Source: Akanthomyces muscarius
Lineage: Eukaryota > Ascomycota > Sordariomycetes > Hypocreales > Cordycipitaceae
Assembly: GCF_028009165.1 (NCBI RefSeq)
Contig: NC_079245.1
Span: 620,001-684,000 of the forward strand
Reading direction: 5' to 3'
Length of the DNA stretch: 64,000 nt
This document shows positions 56,846-64,000 of this stretch, piece by piece. A model generated the notes under the pieces. It was not told the DNA's origin, ran no database searches, and saw only the letters and a list, made by a program, of their open reading frames with translations. Within the stretch, counting starts at the first letter, position 1. Each line of letters begins with the position of its first letter. The position numbers and the translations under genes are program-made.

Positions 56846-59251
56846 ATGGTGAAAAGAAAGGTTGCCGCGCTCGAGAAAATCGATGCCGACTTGTTCGTCT
56901 GACGTTCTTCCTCATACAGTCCCCTTTGTACTAATCTCTCCCAGTGCGAGTCTGCAATACAAGATCCGTCGTGATCCCAAGTACGTCCACCCCAGCCTCT
57001 TCGGCCCTCGCCGGAAAAAAAAGATTCTCGGAAAATACCTGCTAACACTTCCCTCGCCAGATCGTACAAGGATGAATTCTTAAAGCAGTGGGAGCAGTAC
57101 GAGTCCCAGCGCGACATCTTCCTCGCCTCCCCAACCACCGCCTCGGCCGACTCGATCGAATCCTTCCACAACATGGTCGACCTCATGGCACACATTGCCG
57201 ACTGCTACCCGGACGTCATGGGCCGCTTCCCCGGCGACCTCGAGGCCATCCTGACACAGCACCACGCCATCTTGCACCCGGAGCTGCGCGAGAAGATTGT
57301 CGGCAGCCTGCTGCTCCTGCGCCGCAAGGACGTCGTCGACTCGGCCACGGTCCTCCAGGCCCTCTTCCCAATCCTCGTCTCCTCGCCCTCCAAGTCGCTC
57401 CGCGCGCTGCTCTTCACCAAGATCCTCAGCGACCTGCGCAACTCCAACACGCGGTCCATCAACCACCCGCTCAACCGCACCATCCAGACCGTCCTCTACA
57501 ACCTGGTGACGGCGGACCGCGCCTCCCCGCGCGCCATCTGGGCCATCAAAATCACCCGCGAGATGTGGAAGCGTCAGATCTGGACCGAGTCCAAGCCCGT
57601 CGACGTCATGAAGGAGGCCTGTCTCTCGGACAACGAAAAGGTCGTCATCGGCGCTGTGCGCTTCTTCCTCGGCGGCGACAAGGAGCGCGAGGAGCTCGAG
57701 GACGAGAGCAGCGACGAGGAGGTCGACCTCGCCAAGGTCAAGCACCAGGTCACCATCAACAAGAAGACCAAGAAGCAAAAAAAGACCTACTCCAAGGCCG
57801 TGGACAAGATCAAGCGCCAAGAACGCAAGAAAAACGCCCCTCATCCCCTCAATTTCTCCGCGCTGCACCTGCTGCACGATGCCCAGGGTTTTGCCGAGCA
57901 GCTCTTCTCCAAGCATCTGCAAAACACAAAGACCAAGCTGTCCCTCGACTCGAAACTGCTCGTCCTACAGCTGGTGACGCGTCTCGTCGGTCTGCACAAG
58001 CTCACCGTCGTCCCTCTGTACTCGTGGTTCATCAAGTACCTCACCCCGCGCCAGCAAAACGTCACGTCGTTCCTCGCCTCGCTCGCGCAGGGCACGCACA
58101 ACCTCGTCCCGCCGGACGCGCTCGAGCCGCTCATCCAGAAGATTGCCAACGAGTTTATCTCGGAGGCGTCGGCGGCCGAGGTCGCGGCGGCCGGCCTCAA
58201 CGCGATCCGCGAGGTGTGCGCGCGCCAGCCGCTCGCCATGACGGACACGCTACTGCAGGACCTCGTGCAGTACAAGAAGAGCAAAGACAAGGGCACCATG
58301 ATGGCGGCCAAGGGCCTGCTTTCGCTGTACCGCGAGGTCGGCGCGGAGCTCCTCCGGAAGCGCGACCGGGGCAAGAGCGCCACCATGGGCCTGCGCAGCG
58401 GCGTCCAGAAGCAGCACATGTTTGGCGAGGAGGCGCCCGGCGAGATTGAGGGCCTCGACCTGCTCACCAAGTGGAAGCAGGAGCAGCGCAGGAGGCGCCT
58501 CGCCGAGAGGGGCCTGCCGTCGGATGCTGAATCCGACGACGAAGACGAGCAGGCGGCCAAGGACGAGGAGTGGGAGGTGGCGTCCGACGACAGCAGCGAG
58601 TCGGGCGACTGGATCGCGGTGAGCAGCGAGTCAGAGGCCGAAGACGCGCCGCCCAAGGAGAAGAAGCGCCCGCGAACCAGCAAGGCTGCCGCTGCCGAAG
58701 ACGGCGCCGAGGGCGACGACGAAAAGGAGGACACCGAGGCTCAAGAGGCGGCCGCCGCCGAGCACGAGGCCGAAATTGCCGACATGATGAAGCTCGCGAC
58801 CACGACGGTGCTCACGCCGGCCGATCTCGCGAAGCTGCAGGAGCTGCGCACCGCAGCCTCGGTCCAGCGCGCGCTGGGCGGCACCCGCGCCAACAAGAAG
58901 CAGAGCAACGGCGGGCACGACGACCGGCACATGGACGAGGGCCTGACGGCGGAGAACATCGAGGCGCCCGCGCGCCTGCGCAAGCTGACCAAGGAGGAGC
59001 GCGTGGCGCTGGCGCGCGAGGGCAAGCCGGACCGCGAGGAGCACAAGAGCACGCAGGCGATGCGCAAGGCCAAGCTGCAGGCGGCGGGCAAGTCGACGTC
59101 GAACCGGGAAAAGGAGCGCAAGAAGAACTTTTTGATGACGCTGGGCAAGGCGCGCAGCAAGCACAAGAGGAGCCTGGTCGAGACGAAAAAGGTCCTGCAG
59201 GGGCATGTGAGCCGCAGCACGCAGGGCGGTCGACGACGCAACGGTGCGTAG
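56846..59251 (+). CDS. SDA1: Ribosome-biogenesis protein SDA1
   Basis: Three exons (56846-56892, 56946-56981, 57061-59251) give 757 residues. SDA1 is a nuclear/nucleolar factor needed for 60S ribosomal subunit maturation and export, and is linked to actin organisation in yeast. The N-terminus MVKRKVAALEKIDADF joins through a 36-nt exon (ASLQYKIRRDP) to KSYKDEFLKQWEQYESQRD, the conserved start of the family. Armadillo-like helices follow (ILTQHHAILHPELREKIVGS, TVLYNLVTADR, ALHLLHDAQGFAEQLF). The C-terminal third has acidic stretches (SDDEDEQAAKDEEW, DDSSESGDW) and a basic tail (NREKERKKNFLMTLGKARSK, then GGRRRNGA), as usual for this family. The first intron has an unusual donor (GTTCGT), which is needed to keep the frame. 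Codon use is strongly G/C at third positions. Confidence 0.94.
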
Positions 59252-59600
59252 GGTGGTGGTTGAAAAAAAGAAATACAGGGGTGTGGATTTTATATGTGTG
59301 TGGTGTTTGTTTGCATCATGGCGTTTTTACGGATCTGAGCCAGTTTTATGGGGAATGAAATATACGTGAAGAGAAATGTGAAAGAGAATATATAATAATA
59401 TATACGCTTCATCTGCCACCATTACTTTCCAATGTTGGGAAGAAAAGAAATGACATGTACATGAACTAACATCTGGCAGAGATGACAAAAATCCAAAGCC
59501 GCGTCGCAAAAATATCCCAAATGTGCACAGTCAAAAGCAAAAAAGAAAAAAAGTAGCTTGGTATCCCTTGAAACATAAACGACGAGTTGGACTAGCATAA
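59252..59600. other. Convergent 3' region between SDA1 and the MFS gene
   Basis: 349 bp between two convergent stop codons. It holds both terminators. An AT-rich stretch at 59388-59405 may serve polyadenylation. No gene. Confidence 0.5.
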
Positions 59601-60643
59601 TTAGATCGATCCGTCTTTGGATTCGACCCGCCTCTCCTCGTGCTCCACGGTCGGCTCGATGCCGACCTTTGTCTCGTTGAACGAGTCAATCACGCGCTTA
59701 TACGGCGGCGCGACATTAACGCACAGCGCATACGACCACGCCGCGACGAAGAACGCCAGGGGCACGACCATGGCGGTGCCCGAGCCGTGCAGGTCAATGA
59801 CCTTGCCCGTCAGCGGGGGCACGCACGCGCCGCCCACGACGCCGGCGACAATGTACCCGCTGCCGCGCTTCGTGTGGCGGCCGAGGCCCCTCATTCCCAG
59901 CGCGACAATGGTCGGGAAGCAGACGCTCTCGAAGAAGAGCACGACGTAGAGCATGGCGATGCCCGTGTTGCCGCGGCCGGTGATGGCGGGTATGATGAAG
60001 ATGATGCAGCAGGTGAGGAAAACGCCAAAGACGTACCGCGGGCGCACGTACTTCATGATGGCGGCGCCGGCGAAGCGGCCGAGGGCAAAGGCGGCCTGCG
60101 CGCCGGCGAGAAGGTTGGAGCCGAGGCTACGCGAGGTGCCTGGGCGCGTGTCCATGGCGTAGTTGATGAAGTAGCCGGCAATGGCGACCTGGGCACCCGT
60201 GTAGCAGAATTGGGCAAAGGCGGCGTGGAAGAGCTTGTACTGCTTCCAAAAGGGCTTTTCGGAGGCTTCTGTCGTCGTTTCCTCGGCTTGAAACTCCATG
60301 TCTGCGGGGGGTTTAGTCAGTCATACGCGCGGTGGTATATGATGCAAGATTTTGAGAATTGGGCAACGCACCAGCATCGGTCACTTCGGGAATATCGGCA
60401 AAGAAAAAGACGGCGGCGAGGAAAAAGACAAAGACGGCAATGGCGAGGTAGACCCATTGAACGTTGGCTTGGGCTCGCTCGTCGCTAAATGCGAAAAAGA
60501 CTTTCGAGGCAAGAACGGGGGCGACGACGGTGCCGATGCCGTTGAAGGCTTGGGAGAGGTTGATGCGCAGCTCCGCGTATCGTGGAGGGCCGCATACTAG
60601 ACATTGACATGGTTAGCTACCATGGCAAGAGGCGTGCTTTTTT

Positions 60644-60677
<34 letters not shown>

Positions 60678-61245
60678 CGAGTTGAATTTAGCTTCTTTTT
60701 ATTCTTCTGCTCACCTGTAATGTAGGGATTGGCGGCCGTCTCGAGCGAGCCGAGTCCGTTGCCAATGATGAAGATGCAGGCGCAGAAGCCGCCAAATGAC
60801 TTGGCCTTGAGGGCGGCAATGGTGCAGAGGGCGCCGATGCCGTAGAGGCAGAGCCCCCAGATGAAGACGGCGCGGTATCCGTAGTGGCGGAGGATCCAGG
60901 CGGCGTGGCCAATGGAAGCCAGCGGGTAAGCTCTATTGTATCGCAAGCAAAATGTCAGATTTGAGTTTAACGCACGGGCAGCAGTGTGTGGTTTGGAGAT
61001 TTGACGAACCCGAAGTACGCCGCCTGCAGACCAGAGGACCGCGAGGGGGTAAAGTGCAAGACGCGCTGAAAGTGCGCATTGAGCGTGTCGAGGAGGCCGT
61101 AACTAAAGCCCCAGAGGAAGAAGAGCGCGGTGACGATGATGAGCGGGAAGAGGGACTGGCGCAGCGTCAGCTCCGAGGCCTTTGTGCGGCTGGCGACGTC
61201 GGCCCTGATGGAGCGGCCACGGATGTAGTCCTTGACAGCGACCAT
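59601..61245 (-). CDS. FucP-type sugar transporter (MFS)
   Basis: Four exons (61245-61010, 60932-60715, 60596-60372, 60301-59601) give 459 residues. The start is the ATG at 61245; upstream the frame reaches only a GTG. The protein has about twelve membrane spans in two halves separated by a short acidic loop (EVTDADMEFQAEETTTEASE). The first half contains LFFLWGFSYGLLDTLNAHFQ, the hallmark of the fucose/glucose/galactose:H+ symporter (FHS) family, and ETAANPYIT, also conserved there. The substrate is probably a monosaccharide but cannot be named. All junctions restore family sequence: GAYPLASIGHAAW, ITVCGPPRYAELR and TDADMEF. The second intron (60597-60714) carries a run of 30 A on the coding strand. 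Confidence 0.9.
60646..60675 (+). repeat. T30 homopolymer inside an intron
   Basis: Thirty consecutive T on the plus strand (poly-A on the transcribed strand of the MFS gene), inside its second intron. Length is likely to vary and to be affected by sequencing error. Confidence 0.95.
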
Positions 61246-62430
61246 GTTTGCGGTGAGCACGGTAAAACCGCGTGCCGTCTAAATTAAATTGGTGATTGTT
61301 GATGGCCCTGTAGGAGAGGATGACGGAGAGTTGGGCAGGCATCCTAGAACCCGTTGAGATGTTTGGGGGAGGGAAGGTGGAGTTATATAAAGATGACAAG
61401 CTTCGGCAGTCTTGAGCTAGGTAGACAGTGGAGCCGCAGAACTAACACCACACGAGCAAGGGCAGGCAGACTGGACTCGGGAGAAGACAGGCATGTAACC
61501 CGTGAAAAGGGCTAGACATGCAGCCGGGGAGCCATGCAATGTGACGCTGGCCTGACAGGCAAACAGGGCCCCTCCTTGCATCTTTCTCTGCAAGCCACAA
61601 GAATGCTTCTGCAGCCACGCCAACGCGGGGGGAAGGGGGGGGTTTCTCTGTCGGCAGGGAAAAGGTCTCCATTCATTTGATTTGCCCCATCGTCACTCGT
61701 CCAATATCATTTCGAGGCGCACCCCGACCGACCCCCCCATGTTGATCGGAGCCAAGCAAGTCTGGGGATGCCCCGCATCATGACAGTGAGGCTGGCAAGC
61801 TGGGCAGCTGGGCCAGAGACTTGTCCCGACGGGAAATTGCGCGATAGTTGAGGCCTGCCCGATTTTTTCACCAACGGATGAATACAAATCGATGTGCTGG
61901 GACTGGATTCCGACTCTTGATTTTCGGTGTGGATACAGCATCCCGACAGCATCGCAATGGAACAAGCGGTACCTTGGTTACCGGGTAGAAAACGGGATGA
62001 CGCGTTTCGTCTGACCTTCCAAATTTGCCTGGCGCCTTCAGTCATTTTCCATTAGTTGGCTATTCCTTCGCGCCCATCCGCCCGCGATTTCGGTGCAGCG
62101 ATGGCCGATGAAGTGCCAGTGGCCAGTGGCCAGTGGCCAGTGTGTCCTATGGCGCTGCCGCTACCGCTGCTAAATTGCCCATCCGCCCGGCGTATCTGTA
62201 CTTATTAGTGAGCTTCAGTGTGGGGGAAACGCCAATTGTCCAGCCAATCCACTTCTCTGCACCCTGCTAGGTAACTTACCTGTTTCACCACCGACGACAA
62301 CATCACGAAACCTGCTGCAAACAAGACTTTTGTCCAAGAAATACATCAGAAATATGCAACATTACTCATTCGAAGTTATACTAATCTGAGCGTTCATACT
62401 AGTCCAGGCCTGCCTAATCTACTCCCCTCG
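61246..62430. other. Intergenic region between the MFS gene and the Rds1-like gene
   Basis: Holds the MFS promoter (reading upward from 61246) and the 3' region of the Rds1-like gene. A 7-bp tandem repeat lies at 62115-62142. No gene recognised. Confidence 0.5.
62115..62142 (+). repeat. Four tandem copies of GGCCAGT
   Basis: About four direct copies of a 7 bp unit containing TGGCCA, in the intergenic region. It may be a minisatellite or a clustered protein-binding site. Confidence 0.7.
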
Positions 62431-63837
62431 CTAACCCGCTTGATACACCCCCAGCGCCGCAACGTGCGGGTTCAGCATCGTCAGGTTGTACGGCGTCACG
62501 TACCAGTCCACGTCTGTCAGCGCCAGGAACATGGTCCCGTTGAAGGCCGGGTCGCCCGCCCACGTCGACACGTTGGGCTGCACCGTGTACGCGCTCCGCC
62601 CCTCGACGCTCACGTTCAGCAGCGGCGAGTACGTGACGTTGAGCTGCGACACCCACGCCGCAAATCTAGGCTGCGGCGCGCTCGTCGTCGTCACGTAGCT
62701 GTTGTTGGGCCCGACGAGCTGCCCCGGCGCATCCCACGCCAGAAACACCTGCCGTCCGGGATACGACAGCGGCCGGCTGCGGTTCTGGCTCACCGCCGGG
62801 TTGCAGTTCTCCGTCGCGAGGGTCGCGTTGATGCACATGTCCGGCGCGGAAATCTCCCCCGTCGTCAGCGTGTTGCTGCTGCCGCCCGTCGTCTCGTTCC
62901 ACGCGTCGGACCCGTTGATGCGCGCCGCATTGGGCTGGTTGAGGATGCGCAGGGCCGGGAAGTTCTGCCACACGAGCCGCGTCTGGTCCGCTGCGCAGCT
63001 CGCTATGTACGGCGCCAGCAGCGTCCACGCCCAGCTCTGCGGGATGCCGACCGTGTGCCACTCGGGCATCGGGAACATGCCGCCAAACTGCCGAAAGATG
63101 AGCTGCTGCCGTGCCTCCACCGTGATGCTCTGCAGCAGCAGCTGCGCCGCGGGACCAGAGTTGAGGTGCGGCAGGAAGCCGTACACGCCGGCCTCGCCCC
63201 ACCGCGTCAGCTTCTGGCTAAAGTCGATGAACTCGCGGACGTTGGAGACGGGGTAGCTGTAGGAGCACTGCGTGGGCGCCTGCGGGCCGAGCATGTGCGT
63301 GATGACGGTGGCGTGCCCGACTTCCTGCTCCGCCATGTATTTGAGCAGGTAGCGGTCCTCGGCGTTGATGCCGTAATCGTCAAACTCCTCGTCGGTAAAG
63401 GTGGCCAGGCCCCAGAGGAAGAGATCCAGCTCGATCCACTCCTGGTACAGCGCCAGCGCAAGAGACTGATAGTCAAAGTCGCTCTGCACGCGGTAGACGG
63501 GCGCCGACCCGTTGGTGCCGACGCCGCCGCTGGGTGTGAACGGCGCGGGCTCGGGCTTGTGTAGCTTACCGTCGGCAGGGTACGAGTATGCGTCCGCGGG
63601 GGGCGGGAGCGCTGGGATCGCAGACGCCAGCACCGAAGTCGACAGAGCGCCCGTCGTGGTTGCCGACCCAGTGAACGGACCGTGGGTCGCGTTGGTGTTG
63701 TATGTGACGACGGCTGGCGGATCGGTTTCTACCGACGTAATTGTAGTTGTCGGCTGCCATAGCTTGGGAAGCGCGAGTGTGTAGGGCAATGCTGTGAGCA
63801 GCGCGACTCGGGCCACGACGTGTCCCAGCTGCATCAT
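62431..63837 (-). CDS. Rds1-like secreted ferritin-fold protein
   Basis: A single exon of 468 residues; a second ATG directly follows the first. A signal peptide of about 22 residues (LGHVVARVALLTALPYTLA) is followed by a Thr/Pro/Ser-rich region and then a ferritin-like four-helix region (about residues 120-290). This includes YQSLALALYQEWIELDLFLW, RYLLKYMAEQEVGHATVITH, LLLQSITVEARQQLIFRQF and SWAWTLLAPYIASC. Members such as fission yeast Rds1 respond to nutrient or stress signals (Rds1 to ammonium starvation); their chemistry is unknown. The C-terminal part is rich in N-glycosylation sites (NGS, NET, NCT-like, NVS, NGT, NLT). No obvious membrane anchor or GPI signal is visible at the end. 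The Glu/His residues in the helices could bind metal, which is inferred. Confidence 0.85.
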   Translation of the reverse strand: MMQLGHVVARVALLTALPYTLALPKLWQPTTTITSVETDPPAVVTYNTNATHGPFTGSATTTGALSTSVLASAIPALPPPADAYSYPADGKLHKPEPAPFTPSGGVGTNGSAPVYRVQSDFDYQSLALALYQEWIELDLFLWGLATFTDEEFDDYGINAEDRYLLKYMAEQEVGHATVITHMLGPQAPTQCSYSYPVSNVREFIDFSQKLTRWGEAGVYGFLPHLNSGPAAQLLLQSITVEARQQLIFRQFGGMFPMPEWHTVGIPQSWAWTLLAPYIASCAADQTRLVWQNFPALRILNQPNAARINGSDAWNETTGGSSNTLTTGEISAPDMCINATLATENCNPAVSQNRSRPLSYPGRQVFLAWDAPGQLVGPNNSYVTTTSAPQPRFAAWVSQLNVTYSPLLNVSVEGRSAYTVQPNVSTWAGDPAFNGTMFLALTDVDWYVTPYNLTMLNPHVAALGVYQAG

Positions 63838-64000
63838 GCTATCGACGTAAACGTGTCTTGCAAGTAATAGTTGAGCTTGAGGAAGCTACGAAACAACTTA
63901 TTATTTTGGCGGATTTATCAACGTTTTTATATTTACAAATGCAGACGTTGCTCGATGCCGCAGTCCTGCGCCGTTGCATCGACAGTGGGCAGTGAGCCGT
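63838..64000. promoter_or_regulatory. Promoter start of the Rds1-like gene
   Basis: 163 bp at the window's right edge, upstream of the Rds1-like start codon. Cut by the window end. No motif assigned. Confidence 0.4.

Noticed and set aside
57088..58449. 453-codon plus-strand frame overlapping SDA1
   Set aside because: Arg/Pro/Ala-rich +1-frame shadow of SDA1.
62440..63564. 374-codon plus-strand frame opposite the Rds1-like gene
   Set aside because: Arg/His/Val-rich shadow of the G/C-biased real gene on the other strand.
1..64000. tRNA, rRNA and CRISPR signals
   Set aside because: A visual scan for A-box and B-box pairs (GGTTCGANTCC type), 5S-like sequence and regularly spaced repeats found none. 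This is not a substitute for tRNAscan-SE or Infernal.

Overview
The window is nuclear DNA from a filamentous ascomycete, most likely a Sordariomycete of the order Hypocreales. The evidence is the gene set (Atg27, CFEM/PTH11-type receptor, Rds1-like ferritin, RNA-dependent RNA polymerase, SPT20, Pex22-like protein), the short 47-166 nt introns with GT(A/G)AGT-type donors and CTAAC/CTAAT-like branch sites, and the CT-rich leaders. I placed it from protein features alone; the species is not determined. Several starts that look open further upstream begin at TTG or GTG, so I moved those genes to the first ATG and rebuilt the exons by hand.

Layout. Positions 1-7.9 kb hold no gene I can support. 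Positions 7.9-18 kb are a housekeeping block: eIF2B gamma (minus) head-to-head with a Pex22-like peroxisomal protein (plus), then the SAGA subunit SPT20 and the autophagy protein Atg27. Positions 18.9-27.4 kb carry a small secreted jelly-roll protein, a bacterial-looking intracellular GH20 hexosaminidase, a GPR1/FUN34/YaaH acetate/ammonia transporter and an F-box protein with CxxC pairs and membrane segments. Positions 28.8-38.7 kb are three minus-strand genes: an RNA-dependent RNA polymerase, a flavin-containing monooxygenase and a PHO89-type Na+/phosphate symporter. After a 3.5 kb gap comes a looser, accessory-looking stretch (42-56 kb): a small two-exon orphan, an ABCC transporter, a divergent FAD oxidoreductase, an orphan ORF in a gene-poor tract, and a CFEM-domain seven-helix receptor. 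Positions 56.8-63.8 kb return to SDA1 (ribosome biogenesis), a FucP-type sugar MFS transporter and an Rds1-like secreted ferritin-fold protein.

Functionally, the left part is core cell biology (translation initiation, peroxisome, transcription co-activation, autophagy). The middle is nutrient uptake and carbohydrate processing plus RNA silencing. The 43-56 kb stretch (exporter, FAD enzyme, surface receptor) is the most accessory-like and may be a small environmental-response or metabolite locus, which is inference only. No tRNA, rRNA, intact transposon, CRISPR array or recognisable biosynthetic core enzyme was found. I did not find a clearly new multi-gene system. The best leads are the bacterial-type GH20 enzyme, the F-box/CxxC/membrane protein, the asymmetric ABC transporter and its neighbours, and two unrecognised small genes.
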